Shown piece by piece: positions 1 to 9,941 of a stretch of 64,000 nt of DNA (within the stretch, counting starts at the first letter, position 1; each line of letters opens with the position of its first letter). The DNA comes from Curtobacterium flaccumfaciens pv. betae. Lineage in GTDB: Bacteria; Actinomycetota; Actinomycetes; Actinomycetales; Microbacteriaceae. Under the pieces are notes generated by a model. It was not told the DNA's origin. It made no database searches and was given only the letters and a program-made list of their open reading frames with translations. A program made the position numbers and the translations under genes. Where the stretch lies: positions 620,001 to 684,000 of the forward strand of contig NZ_JAPJDC010000001.1 of NCBI RefSeq assembly GCF_026241855.1, read 5' to 3'.

Positions 1-392
1 ACCGGGCCGCCCGCGCCGGCGCGGTCCTGCCGAGCATCGTCAGCGGCACCGGGGTCCAGGTGTCGCGGCGGATCCGCGCCGGCATCGACCGCGGCGTGCT
101 GCGTGACGAGCCGATGTTCACGCGGATGGACGAGACCGGCGTGTGGACCGCGGACGGCGCCCACGTACACGCCGACGCGGTGATCTGGGCGACGGGGTTC
201 CGGGCCGACCTGCGGCACCTCGCGCCGCTGCACCTGCGGACCACGGCGGGCGGGGTGGTGGTCGAGGACGGCCGGTCCGGCGAGGAGCCGCGGTTGTTCC
301 TGGCCGGCTACGGTCCCCAGGCATCGACCATCGGTGCGAACCGGGCCGGCCGACGCATCGCCCGCCAGGTCATGGACGCACTGGCGGGCTGA
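1..392 (+). CDS. FAD/NAD(P)-dependent oxidoreductase (monooxygenase-like), C-terminal fragment
   Basis: The frame is open from the window edge (first full codon at 3), so only the last ~130 residues are visible. They contain the VIWATGF motif typical of flavin-containing monooxygenase and pyridine nucleotide-disulfide oxidoreductase folds, and a C-terminal GYGPQASTIGANRAGR stretch that in these families closes the FAD site. A GTG at 60 could be misread as a start but lies inside the domain. The substrate cannot be told from this part. The gene ends facing the DoxX gene, with two long hairpins between them. Confident on the fold class, not on the reaction. Confidence 0.75.
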   Translation, partial: RAARAGAVLPSIVSGTGVQVSRRIRAGIDRGVLRDEPMFTRMDETGVWTADGAHVHADAVIWATGFRADLRHLAPLHLRTTAGGVVVEDGRSGEEPRLFLAGYGPQASTIGANRAGRRIARQVMDALAG

Positions 393-398
393 ACGGCC

Positions 399-431
399 GC
401 GCGGCCCCTCGCACGGTGCGAGGGGCCGCGC
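399..431. terminator. Bidirectional terminator-like hairpin
   Basis: Perfect inverted repeat with 16-bp arms (399-414 and 416-431) and one central base, starting 6 nt after the stop of the flavoprotein gene and lying between convergent genes. No T-tract, as is common in actinobacteria. Confidence 0.7.
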
Positions 432-435
432 GAAC

Positions 436-498
436 GGTGCGAGGTTCCGTTCCCGGTGCGGGCCTCGTGAGCTCGCACGGGCGACGGAACCTCGCACC
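436..498. repeat. Hairpin of the GGTGCGAGGTT family
   Basis: 15-bp inverted arms at 436-450 and 484-498 around a 33-nt loop, between the convergent flavoprotein and DoxX genes. The arm sequence GGTGCGAGGTT recurs in a second hairpin at 62675-62736. Confidence 0.6.
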
Positions 499-519
499 GG
501 ACGGACCGAAGCGCGCGGC

Positions 520-960
520 TCAGGCGGGCAGGGGCTCCTCGACGCCACGACGACGGCGCGACGACTTGAGCACCAGGGCATCGAGCGAGAACCGCCCGGG
601 CCCGGTCAGCGCCACGGCGAGGGACGCCACCGCGAGGACGAGCACGTACTCGAACCCGCCGTCCTGCGAGTAGAAGCCGGCGGTGCCGTGGGCCAGGAAC
701 CCGGCGACGACCATGTCGACGGCCAGCAGCACGCCGACGACGCGGGTCGCGACACCGAGCACGAGCAGGATGCCGCCGACGAGCTCGAGGCCGGCGACGA
801 GGGGTGCTGCGACCTCGGCGAGGGGGACGCCCATGCCCGAGAAGCCCTGCACCACGTTGGGGATGCCCTGGGCGAACTTCTGGGCGCCGTGGGCGATGAA
901 CACCACCCCGAGGACGATGCGGAGCGCGGTCAGGCCGATGGAGGTCGATGTCGTTCGCAT
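520..960 (-). CDS. DoxX family membrane protein
   Basis: A 146-residue integral membrane protein with four hydrophobic helices (about residues 8-26, 50-66, 70-90, 104-122), the DoxX layout. The early RIVLGVVFIAHGAQK segment matches the family signature near TM1. DoxX-like proteins are linked to quinone or thiol redox functions at the membrane, but the role of this one is not known. A longer frame upstream exists, but the ATG at 960 is preferred: TACCTT (968-973, minus) ends 7 nt before it, which implies a leaderless transcript. The tail ends in an Arg-rich RRRRG stretch, probably cytoplasmic. It faces the flavoprotein gene. Confidence 0.85.
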   Translation of the reverse strand: MRTTSTSIGLTALRIVLGVVFIAHGAQKFAQGIPNVVQGFSGMGVPLAEVAAPLVAGLELVGGILLVLGVATRVVGVLLAVDMVVAGFLAHGTAGFYSQDGGFEYVLVLAVASLAVALTGPGRFSLDALVLKSSRRRRGVEEPLPA

Positions 961-1080
961 GGCCACGAAGGTAGCCGGTGACGCGTCATCGATCGTCCTC
1001 GAACAGGGGACTGACCGCGCTTCGCCAGAACATGCCCAGAGCATGCCCAGACAGCGGTCCGCCGAAGAGCGGACTGCTTC

Positions 1081-1356
1081 TCAGGAATCGGCGCCGCGGC
1101 CGGTCTGCTGCTGGAGGCGGTCGATGTGCTCCGACGCCTGTGCCTTGGTGAGGTCGGCGGGGAGTTCCTCGCCGGCTTCACGGGCCAGGGTGTCGAGGTA
1201 GCTGCGCTGCGGTCCGGTCATGGGCTCGTCGCCGGTGACCCACTGCTCGGGGTCCTTGCTCGCGTCGGTGGAGGGGTCGGGTCGGGGTCCGCCGAGGGTC
1301 TCGCCCTGGATCGGTGCGTCCGGGGTCTGCTGCTGGTCGCGGTCTGCGTCACTCAT
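1081..1356 (-). CDS. DUF3072 domain-containing small protein
   Basis: A 91-residue soluble protein, very hydrophilic. The C-terminal half (MTGPQRSYLDTLAREAGEE then LTKAQASEHIDRLQ) matches the DUF3072 family as I know it from actinobacteria: two helices with a Thr-Lys-Ala-Gln-Ala 'SAP-like' turn. Function is unknown. The ATG at 1356 is chosen over an upstream in-frame ATG because TACCGT (1364-1369, minus) sits 7 nt before it. It is transcribed in the same direction as the upstream genes but separated from them by a tandem-repeat spacer. Confidence 0.75.
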   Translation of the reverse strand: MSDADRDQQQTPDAPIQGETLGGPRPDPSTDASKDPEQWVTGDEPMTGPQRSYLDTLAREAGEELPADLTKAQASEHIDRLQQQTGRGADS

Positions 1357-1363
1357 GTCCGCG

Positions 1364-1369
1364 ACGGTA
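1364..1369 (-). promoter_or_regulatory. -10 element, leaderless start of DUF3072 gene
   Basis: TACCGT on the minus strand with 7 nt to the ATG at 1356. Confidence 0.55.
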
Positions 1370-1407
1370 CGCCGCACCCCCGTCACGACACGCAGCAGCG
1401 GCGTCCC

Positions 1408-1501
1408 CCGAAGCGGCTCAGCGGCACGGTGCGCACACCGGCACAGCGCGCACAACGGCACAGCGCGCACGACGGCACGCAAACGCACCGAAGCGGCTCA
1501 G
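1408..1501. repeat. 17-bp tandem array with flanking direct repeats
   Basis: Four degenerate copies of a 17-bp unit beginning CGGCAC (1422-1438, 1439-1455, 1456-1472, 1473-1489; the middle two share CGGCACAGCGCGCAC). The array is flanked on both sides by CCGAAGCGGCTCAG (1408-1421 and 1488-1501). It fills the spacer between two minus-strand genes and touches the stop codon of the upstream one. Confidence 0.65.
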
Positions 1502-2253
1502 ACCGCGGTCGCCGCGTACCGCACCAGGTCGGCCCCGACGGCACTCGTGGCGATCGGCACGACGCGGTCGTCCCGCCGGATCCAGATGGTCGCCGCACGC
1601 TCGTCGATCCGGTCGACCTCGTGCAGCTCGCCGTCGAGCAGCACCGAGGCCGCGACCCGGACGTGCCCGCTCGCCGGACGTGGGGGCAGCCCCACCACGT
1701 CGTCGCCGTACGCCGGGTGTTCGCCGGGCTGCAGGAACGGGGACACCGGGGCCGTGACGACCTCGAGTCCCTCGTCGACCGCGGTCACCGCCACCAGGCG
1801 GACGGCCTGGTCGGTCGGCAGCGGCACGTCGACGACGGGCTCGGCGGTGGGGCCGGCCAGTGCGCGGAAGGCGGGGCGACCGTCGGGGGCGAGGTGGGCC
1901 TCCAGGCCGTCGATCCGGACGCGACCGCGCCCACGGGAGTCGGCGTAGACACCGGGCTCGATGCCGGACTGCCGCGCCTCGAGCCGGGTGAGGACGACGC
2001 GGTCCGGGCGGTACCAGTCGCGGAGCGCGGCCGGGTCCACCCAGCCGACGCTCGGGACGCCGCGGGAGAGCGCGGCGGACTCGTCGGCGGCACGCTCGTC
2101 GCGCGCGCCGAGGGGGTGCTCGCCGCGCACGGCGACGAGCCCTTCGAGCGGGCTGCCGGCCGGCGGTTCGTGGTCGAGCACCTCGACGCGCTTCGAGACC
2201 TTGCCGCCGTGTCCGTCGAACGTGGCGAACGTCCGCAGGTCACTGATGGTCAT
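1498..2253 (-). CDS. Hypothetical soluble protein, 251 aa
   Basis: Not recognised. A 251-residue protein without signal peptide or membrane helix, rich in short beta-like stretches and Arg/Asp/Val. It starts MTISDLRTF and ends with a region containing LLDGELHEVDRIDERAATIW. The frame continues upstream into the antisense of the permease, but the ATG at 2253 is the natural start: TAGCAT (2262-2267, minus) lies 8 nt before it, and the upstream permease gene ends at 2265, so that -10 overlaps the permease stop codon. The gene is therefore either read through from the permease or driven by this internal promoter. Confidence 0.7.
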   Translation of the reverse strand: MTISDLRTFATFDGHGGKVSKRVEVLDHEPPAGSPLEGLVAVRGEHPLGARDERAADESAALSRGVPSVGWVDPAALRDWYRPDRVVLTRLEARQSGIEPGVYADSRGRGRVRIDGLEAHLAPDGRPAFRALAGPTAEPVVDVPLPTDQAVRLVAVTAVDEGLEVVTAPVSPFLQPGEHPAYGDDVVGLPPRPASGHVRVAASVLLDGELHEVDRIDERAATIWIRRDDRVVPIATSAVGADLVRYAATAV

Positions 2254-2264
2254 GGGGCCACATG

Positions 2265-4538
<2,274 letters not shown>

Positions 4539-4641
4539 GAGCGGCAAACCTACTCAGTTCCGGGCGCGAGTCAACACGGTTCGCCTGCCGCATATTCCCG
4601 GCTGCCCACCGGTGCTCCACCCAGGGGATCGCGCACCCCGT

Positions 4642-4670
4642 TTGGTTGACGCAGCGTCAAGCATTACAGT
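4642..4670 (+). promoter_or_regulatory. MerR promoter with internal palindromic operator
   Basis: -35 TTGGTT (4642-4647) and -10 TACAGT (4665-4670) are 17 bp apart. Between them lies the dyad TTGACGCAGCGTCAA (4646-4660), 7-bp perfect arms around one base. The -10 ends 7 nt before the ATG, so the mRNA is probably leaderless. A dyad in the spacer is where MerR proteins bind, which suggests autoregulation. Confidence 0.65.
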
Positions 4671-4677
4671 CACCAGC

Positions 4678-5109
4678 ATGAGCGCATCGACAGGCCCGGG
4701 CGACCCAGCTGCGAAAGCTCCCCACGTCATCACCGAGGTGGCGCGTTCCGCCGGTGTCTCGAGCCGGACCCTGCGGCACTACGAGGCCGTCGGGCTGCTG
4801 CCGGCCACGGCCGTCGGCGCCGGTGGGCTGCGGCGCTACGACGACCGTGCGCTCGTCCGACTGCAGCGCATCCTGCTGCTGCGCGGGCTCGGACTCGGAC
4901 TGCCCGAGATCGCGCGACGGCTCGACGACGAGGGTGACGACGTCGCCGCGCTCACGGCGCACCTGACGTGGCTCGAGCACGAACGAGACCGCCTGGCCCG
5001 GCAGCTCGCGGCCGTGCGCACCACCGTGGCGCGCGTCGAGCACGGGGAGGACCTGGCGGCGGCCGACGCGTTCGCCGGCTTCCCGCCGACGCGGCTGCCG
5101 GGTTCCTGA
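4678..5109 (+). CDS. MerR family transcriptional regulator
   Basis: A 143-residue protein with an N-terminal winged helix-turn-helix (VARSAGVSSRTLRHYEAVGLL, residues ~23-43, then LRRYDD) followed by a dimerisation coiled coil (TWLEHERDRLARQLAAVR). It has no Cys cluster and no TipAS-type drug-binding domain, so it is a minimal MerR of unknown signal. The start ATG is set by the promoter immediately upstream. It is divergent from the permease gene, and its operator sits in the shared 139-bp gap, so it may also affect that gene. Confidence 0.9.
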   Translation: MSASTGPGDPAAKAPHVITEVARSAGVSSRTLRHYEAVGLLPATAVGAGGLRRYDDRALVRLQRILLLRGLGLGLPEIARRLDDEGDDVAALTAHLTWLEHERDRLARQLAAVRTTVARVEHGEDLAAADAFAGFPPTRLPGS

Positions 5110-5203
5110 AGTGCCGGCAGCCCCGCGCACGCGGCGGGCCGACAGTCGGTGCGGACGACGGCCGGGAGGCCCGTGGTCGCGACCGCCTGTCGGCCGCCAG
5201 CCG

Positions 5204-5785
5204 TCAGAGCGACTTGCGCAGGGCCTCCAGGCCGTCACGCAGACGCGTCACGGTCTCCGCACCGAGCGTGCCGCGGGTCGCCCGACGGCGCAGGTCCGCA
5301 CGCACCTGCTGCCGGAACGACGACAGGGCCATCTCGAGCTCGCGCAGGGCGCGGGCGCTGTCCGACGGCACGGACACGGGCTCCTCGGCGGAACCGGTCG
5401 CCGGGCTCTCGGCGGCGGCGGCCAGGTCGGCACGGAGCGAGCGCATGGCCTCGCCGACCGAGGCGCGCACACCGTCGGCCAACGACTTGACCGAGTCGCT
5501 CACGCCGGACTCGACCGCGGCGATCTCGTCGGCACGCGCCGCGAGCTCGGCACGGCCGGCGTCCGTGATCGCGTAGACGGTCTTGCGGCCGTCGGCGGTC
5601 TTGGTGACCAGGCCGTCGTCCTCGAGCTTCGCGAGCCGGGGGTACACGGTGCCGGCGCTCGGCACGTAGGTGCCGCCGAAGCGGTCGCCGAGTGCCTGGA
5701 TGAGCTCGTAGCCGTGCATCGGGTGGTCGGCCAGCAGGACGAGCAGGTAGAGCCGCAGGTGGCCGTGGGCGAAGACGGGGCTCAT
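5204..5785 (-). CDS. PadR family transcriptional regulator
   Basis: A 193-residue protein. The N-terminal winged helix has PadR features: LYLLVLLADHPMHGYELIQAL, then GTVYPRLAKLEDDGLV, then GRKTVYAITDAGR. The C-terminal half is an Ala/Arg/Ser-rich helical region. It probably represses its own operon, as PadR proteins next to DUF4097 genes usually do. Its ATG overlaps the TGA of the upstream DUF4097 gene by four bases (5782-5785), so the two are translationally coupled. Confidence 0.92.
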   Translation of the reverse strand: MSPVFAHGHLRLYLLVLLADHPMHGYELIQALGDRFGGTYVPSAGTVYPRLAKLEDDGLVTKTADGRKTVYAITDAGRAELAARADEIAAVESGVSDSVKSLADGVRASVGEAMRSLRADLAAAAESPATGSAEEPVSVPSDSARALRELEMALSSFRQQVRADLRRRATRGTLGAETVTRLRDGLEALRKSL

Positions 5786-6654
5786 TCGGGCACCTCGCTC
5801 TCGTTCGTCGGGGTGGTCGACGGGGTGGGCGGTGTCGTCGGGGGTGCCGGCTCGGCGACCGGCGGGGCGTGCAGCACCGCGATGTCGCCGGAGACGGAGT
5901 TCACCCGCAGGTCGAGCCACTGGCCGGACAGTTCGCCGCCCTGCTTGACGTACGAACCGCGCACTCCGCGGATCTCGGCGTCGTCGAACTGCAGCTTGCC
6001 GGTCGCGGTGTTCACCGTGCACTTGTAGGCGACGCCGTCCGCCAGGCGGACGCTCACCGACCCGGACACCGTGTTGACGCGGGCGGACTCGGGGACCCCG
6101 TGCAGGTCGAGCACGACGTCGGCCGAGACGCCGTCGGCCTGGAACCGCGGGATCTCGCCGGTGGCGACGACGTCGCCGGAGACGGTGTGCACCGCGAGCG
6201 CGCCGTCGAGGTCGCGGATCGTGGTGGCGCCCGAGACGGCGTTGACCGTGACGTCACCCGCGACACCGTCGACGACCAGGTCGCCGGACACCGTGTTGAG
6301 GGTGGCACCGCGGTTCGTGCCGGACAGCAGCGCACCGGCCGAGACGACACCGAGCGTGATGCCGGCGTCGCGGGGGACCAGGATGCTGACGTCGGCGTGG
6401 GCCTTGCCGCGGAAGGACTTCAGGAACCCGATGGGGTCGTCCCACCGGACCTGGGGGTGGTCGACGGTGAGGGTGTCGCCGTCCACCTCGATGAGCATCT
6501 GCTTGCCGGACACACTGTGGATCTCGACCCGGGCCGTGGGTTCGTCGTGTGCGACGACGTCCACCTGCCCGCCGACGAGGCCGACACGCACGGTGCGCAC
6601 GATGCCGGTGTCGATGACCTTGGGCTCGTCGACGAGCCACTTCTCCTGCGCCAT
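5782..6654 (-). CDS. DUF4097 beta-strand repeat protein
   Basis: A 290-residue protein dominated by repeating short beta strands of the form VNTVSGDL/VHTVSGDV/VNSVSGDIAV, the hallmark of DUF4097 beta-solenoid proteins. It has no signal peptide; the C-terminus is Pro/Thr-rich (residues 265-285). The family is often paired with PadR-type regulators and is suspected to act in envelope stress, but no biochemical role is established. The start ATG at 6654 has a strong AGGAGG. It is the first gene of a two-gene operon with the PadR regulator. Confidence 0.9.
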   Translation of the reverse strand: MAQEKWLVDEPKVIDTGIVRTVRVGLVGGQVDVVAHDEPTARVEIHSVSGKQMLIEVDGDTLTVDHPQVRWDDPIGFLKSFRGKAHADVSILVPRDAGITLGVVSAGALLSGTNRGATLNTVSGDLVVDGVAGDVTVNAVSGATTIRDLDGALAVHTVSGDVVATGEIPRFQADGVSADVVLDLHGVPESARVNTVSGSVSVRLADGVAYKCTVNTATGKLQFDDAEIRGVRGSYVKQGGELSGQWLDLRVNSVSGDIAVLHAPPVAEPAPPTTPPTPSTTPTNESEVPE

Positions 6655-6670
6655 GTTGCCTCCTGGAACT

Positions 6671-6709
6671 CGCGATGTATCGCGTCTGTGCAGGTCACGC
6701 TATATCGCG
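6671..6709 (-). promoter_or_regulatory. Inverted repeats upstream of the DUF4097-PadR operon
   Basis: CGCGATGTATCGCG (6671-6684) has perfect 6-bp arms around two bases, and CGCTATATCGCG (6698-6709) is a decayed second copy. Both lie 17-55 bp before the first gene. They look like PadR operator sites covering the promoter; binding is inferred. Confidence 0.5.
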
Positions 6710-6774
6710 TTCCCCACGGCCGCAAGGGGTCGCACGCGATCGCCGGGCGATTGCCGGGCGAGCGCCCGGCGATC

Positions 6775-6825
6775 GTGAGCAGGAATGGTCGGGTCGGCGC
6801 CGTGGACCCGACCGTTCCTGCTCAC
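6775..6825. repeat. Long hairpin, GTGAGCAGGAATGG family copy 1
   Basis: 21-bp arms (6775-6795 and 6805-6825) with a single mismatch around a 9-nt loop. The right arm overlaps the stop codon of the YczE-like gene (6822-6824). A near copy lies at 21702-21752. It probably serves as that gene's terminator. Confidence 0.75.
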
Positions 6826-7511
6826 GAAGCGGGCGTTGCGGGGGTGGGGCGGGCCTCCAGGGCGGGTGTGACGGCGGGTGCTGCGCCGTCGCGCGCGGCG
6901 GCCGTGCGCTCTGGGCTCCACGGGAACCGGCGGAAGTGCGGCATGAGCGGCTGGACCATCGGGCCGATCGCGAACGCCGCGATGACGGTGCCGGCACCGA
7001 CGTCCCCGCCGAGGACCCACCCGACGATCACCACGGTGACCTCGACCAGGGTCCGTGCGAGCCAGATCGGCCAGCCGAGCCGCTGGTGCAACCCGACCAT
7101 CAGACCGTCCCGCGCCCCGGTGCCGAACCCCGCACCGATGTAGAACGCCGTCGCGACCGCGAGCAACACGAGTCCCGCGGCGAACAGCGCGATCCGGGCG
7201 ACGCTCCCCGACGGCTCCGGCACCAGCCAGAGCACCAGGTCCGCACTCGGCCCGATCGCCAGGGCGTTCAGCAGCGTCCCGATGCCCGGCTTCTGACGCA
7301 GCGGGATCCACAGCAGCAGGATGACGCCACTCGACACGACCGTGATGACGCCGAACGACCACGGCACGACGTTCTCGAGCCCCTGGGTCAGCACGGTCCA
7401 CGAGCTCACGCCGACCACCGCTCGGACCTGCAGTGCGGTCGAGGCGCCGTAGAGGAACAGTCCGACGAAGAGCTGGACGAAGCGCAGGGTGAGGGCGGTG
7501 CGGCGGGGCAT
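6822..7511 (-). CDS. YczE/YyaS/YitT-like integral membrane protein
   Basis: A 229-residue membrane protein with five or six helices. It opens with LRFVQLFVGLFLYGASTALQ and carries the conserved PWxxxxxGL-like segment SSWTVLTQGL and later GTGARDGLMVG, both features of the YczE branch of YitT-like proteins. The transport or sensing role is unknown. It is divergent from a MocR regulator with only 61 bp between the starts, a pairing seen repeatedly for YczE genes, so the regulator probably controls it. The C-terminal ~25 residues are Ala/Pro/Thr-rich and end inside a long hairpin. Confidence 0.85.
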   Translation of the reverse strand: MPRRTALTLRFVQLFVGLFLYGASTALQVRAVVGVSSWTVLTQGLENVVPWSFGVITVVSSGVILLLWIPLRQKPGIGTLLNALAIGPSADLVLWLVPEPSGSVARIALFAAGLVLLAVATAFYIGAGFGTGARDGLMVGLHQRLGWPIWLARTLVEVTVVIVGWVLGGDVGAGTVIAAFAIGPMVQPLMPHFRRFPWSPERTAAARDGAAPAVTPALEARPTPATPAS

Positions 7512-7530
7512 GTGGCCATCGTCCCGACAG

Positions 7531-7566
7531 ATTGGCCTGCTGGTCGAGAGCCAATCGCGCTACCGT
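7531..7566 (+). promoter_or_regulatory. Divergent control region with inverted repeat
   Basis: ATTGGC (7531-7536) and GCCAAT (7550-7555) form a 6-bp dyad 13 bp apart between the divergent yczE-like and mocR genes. TACCGT (7561-7566) is 6 nt before the GTG start of the MocR gene. The dyad is a candidate MocR operator. Confidence 0.5.
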
Positions 7567-7572
7567 GGACCC

Positions 7573-9024
7573 GTGCCCCCTGTCCTGATCAGTGCCCGCG
7601 CCGCCGCCCACCTGCTGACCGACTGGCGCGCGAGCACCGACGCGCCGGCCTACGAGGCGCTCGCCGACGCGCTCCGAGTCCTCGTCATCGACGGGCGGGT
7701 CGCCCAGGGTGTCCGGCTCCCGGCCGAGCGCGGCCTGGCCGCAGCCCTCGGCGTCTCACGCACCACCGTCGCGAACGCCTACGCCCGCCTGCGCTCCGAC
7801 GGGTTCCTGGTGTCCGTCCGTGGCTCCGGCAGCGTGGTCCACCTGCCCCGTGACCTGGTCGGCCGGCCCGACCCCGAACGCCTGGGCGGGGTCGTCGAGG
7901 GGGACCTGCTCGACCTGCGCAAGGCGGCCCTGCACGCGGCCCCCGGCATCGACGAGGCGGTCGAGCGGGCGGTCCGGCACGTGCCCGCCGCGCTCGCCGG
8001 CATCGGTTACGACACCGTCGGCGACCCCGGCCTCCGCGCCGCGATCGCCGCGCGCTACACCGAGCGCGGACTGCCGACCGAGCCCGCCCAGGTCATCGTC
8101 ACCATCGGCGCCCAGCACGCGATCGCCCTGCTCGCGCGCGTGCTCGTCCGCCGCGGCGACGCCGTCCTCGTCGAGTCCCCGACCTACCCGCACGCGCACG
8201 AGGCCTTCCGCGAGGCCGGCGGCCGCCTGGTCGGCGTCCCCGTCGATGCGCGGACGGGGTGGGACGCCGCCGCGCTCGAGACGACGCTGCGTCGCACCGC
8301 GCCCTCCGTCGCCTACGTCATGCCTGAGCTCCACAACCCGACCGGTGCGACCATGTCCGCATCGACCCGCCAGCTCCTGCTGTCGGTCGCGGCATCGGTC
8401 GGCACGACCGTCATCGCCGACGAGACGATGGGGGAGCTCCGCATCGACGGCTCGCCGTCGCCGCCGTTGGCAGCGGCGGACCCGTCGGGGGCGTCGGTCG
8501 TGATGATCGGTTCCGCCGCCAAGGTCTTCTGGGGCGGGCTGCGGATCGGCTGGATCCGCGCCGACCCGGCGCTGCTGCAGCGGCTGCTGCTCGCTCGCCC
8601 GACGGGCGACCTCGGCACCCCCGTGCTCGACCAGCTGGTCGTGCGCGAGCTGGTCCCGCGCACGGCGGCCGTCCTGGAGGCGCGGCGTGCGTCCCTGCGC
8701 GAAGGTCGCGACGCGGTCGTGGGGGCGCTCCGGGCGCGGCTCCCGGAGTGGGACGTCCCGGCGCCGGCGGGCGGGTTGACGACGTGGGTCGGGCTCGGCC
8801 GGCCGGTGTCGAGCGCGCTCGTGCTCGCCGCGCGGGCCGAGGGCGTGGTGCTGGCCTCGGGCGGGGTGTTCGGGCCGGACGGCGGGTTCGAGCGGTTCCT
8901 GCGGGTGCCGTTCACGATGGCCCCGGCCGACCGGGGGCGGTTGGTCGACGTGCTGTCGCGTGCGTGGGAGCGGGTCGGTGGCGAGTCGACCGGGGTGCGG
9001 GGGTCGTTGGCGGCGGTGGTCTGA
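7573..9024 (+). CDS. MocR-type regulator (GntR HTH fused to aminotransferase fold)
   Basis: A 483-residue two-domain protein. Residues ~15-85 form a GntR winged helix (LPAERGLAAALGVSRTTVANAY); residues ~100-470 form a class I aminotransferase fold. Lys317 in GSAAKVFWGG is the expected PLP-binding lysine, and PELHNPTGATMS is the usual N/PTG substrate loop. MocR proteins use PLP or amino acid ligands to regulate a neighbour, here most likely the divergent membrane gene. The start GTG (7573) follows TACCGT by 6 nt, so a leaderless transcript is likely; longer in-frame starts run back into the divergent gene. Confidence 0.92.
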   Translation: MPPVLISARAAAHLLTDWRASTDAPAYEALADALRVLVIDGRVAQGVRLPAERGLAAALGVSRTTVANAYARLRSDGFLVSVRGSGSVVHLPRDLVGRPDPERLGGVVEGDLLDLRKAALHAAPGIDEAVERAVRHVPAALAGIGYDTVGDPGLRAAIAARYTERGLPTEPAQVIVTIGAQHAIALLARVLVRRGDAVLVESPTYPHAHEAFREAGGRLVGVPVDARTGWDAAALETTLRRTAPSVAYVMPELHNPTGATMSASTRQLLLSVAASVGTTVIADETMGELRIDGSPSPPLAAADPSGASVVMIGSAAKVFWGGLRIGWIRADPALLQRLLLARPTGDLGTPVLDQLVVRELVPRTAAVLEARRASLREGRDAVVGALRARLPEWDVPAPAGGLTTWVGLGRPVSSALVLAARAEGVVLASGGVFGPDGGFERFLRVPFTMAPADRGRLVDVLSRAWERVGGESTGVRGSLAAVV

Positions 9025-9036
9025 GCGGTGCGTCGT

Positions 9037-9094
9037 CCGGGCTCGGTGTCGTGCGCCGGGGCTCGGTGTCGTGCACCGGGGCTCGCTGTCATCC
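9037..9094. repeat. Three-copy 19-20 bp tandem array
   Basis: Units at 9037-9055, 9056-9075 and 9076-9094 share CCGGG(G)CTCGGTGTCGTGC with the last copy decayed. The array lies in the spacer after the MocR gene. Confidence 0.65.
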
Positions 9095-9171
9095 TCTGGG
9101 GTGAGGCCGGGTCGGGGGTTGTCGCTCCCCGGGGTGATGCGGCGGCGGTGGGGTCCGGCGAGGCTGGAGCC

Positions 9172-9846
9172 ATGAACGCGACCCTGTCCGCCGGAACCCG
9201 CTCCGCTGTGCCGACGCCCGTCGATCCGCCCGCGCCGGTCCCCGCCGTGGTGCGGGTCACCATCGCGCTGAGCGGGGCGGCCCTTGCCGGCGTCCTGACG
9301 TCGTTCGGGCAGGCTGTGCCCGCACTCGCCTCCGTGTCGAACTCGGCGGGACCGTGGTTCCTCGTCGCCGCGCTGCTGTGCCTGGCAGCGGGAGCACGAG
9401 CGGGCCGGGTCGCCCTGCCGCTCGCGATGGTGCTCGGCGTCGTGCTCCTCGAGCTCATGCACGTCGGGTACTGGGCCACGACGGTCCTGCGCGGGTTCCC
9501 GGACGTGCTGTCGATCACGAACCCGTGGGTGCTGCTCGGGGTGCCGGCCGGGCTGCTGGCCGGGGCGGTCGCCGTGGCGGTACGTTCCCGCGACGCCCGG
9601 TGGCGCGCGGGGGCGCTCGGCGTGACGGCCGCGGTGCTCGCCGGTGAGGGGATCCGCGGGCTGCTGCAGATCGCCGCGACGACCGGGCACGTGACCTGGG
9701 TCGTCGAGATCGTCGTCGGCGTGGTGCTCCTCGGCATCGGGGTCCTCGGCACCCGTTCACCCGTTGCGCGCGTGGTGGCGCTCGGCACCGGGGTCGTCGG
9801 GACGGTCGCGGTGCTCGGGGCCTACTTGGTGCTCGGCGGGTTCTGA
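9172..9846 (+). CDS. Membrane protein of unknown function (DUF6518-like)
   Basis: A 224-residue protein with a short polar N-terminus and six hydrophobic helices spread over residues 25-222. It may belong to the DUF6518 family of actinobacterial membrane proteins, but I hold this loosely. No catalytic motif is visible. The ATG at 9172 is preferred: GAGGCT (9160-9165) ends 6 nt before it, and an upstream in-frame GTG would read through a tandem repeat. It stands alone between the MocR gene and the RND exporter. Confidence 0.75.
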   Translation: MNATLSAGTRSAVPTPVDPPAPVPAVVRVTIALSGAALAGVLTSFGQAVPALASVSNSAGPWFLVAALLCLAAGARAGRVALPLAMVLGVVLLELMHVGYWATTVLRGFPDVLSITNPWVLLGVPAGLLAGAVAVAVRSRDARWRAGALGVTAAVLAGEGIRGLLQIAATTGHVTWVVEIVVGVVLLGIGVLGTRSPVARVVALGTGVVGTVAVLGAYLVLGGF

Positions 9847-9941
9847 TCCGTCGGTGGGTCCTGGCCCCTCGGTCCTGATCCGACGGCGGGTTCTGGCTGC
9901 CAGCCGAGCGTTCGTCGGTCGGTCCTGCGAGGATCGATGAC

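Noticed and set aside
4539..4677. c-di-AMP (ydaO-type) riboswitch upstream of the KimA-like permease
   Set aside because: The -10 is 8 nt from the start codon, so no leader exists, and no riboswitch-like structure is visible.
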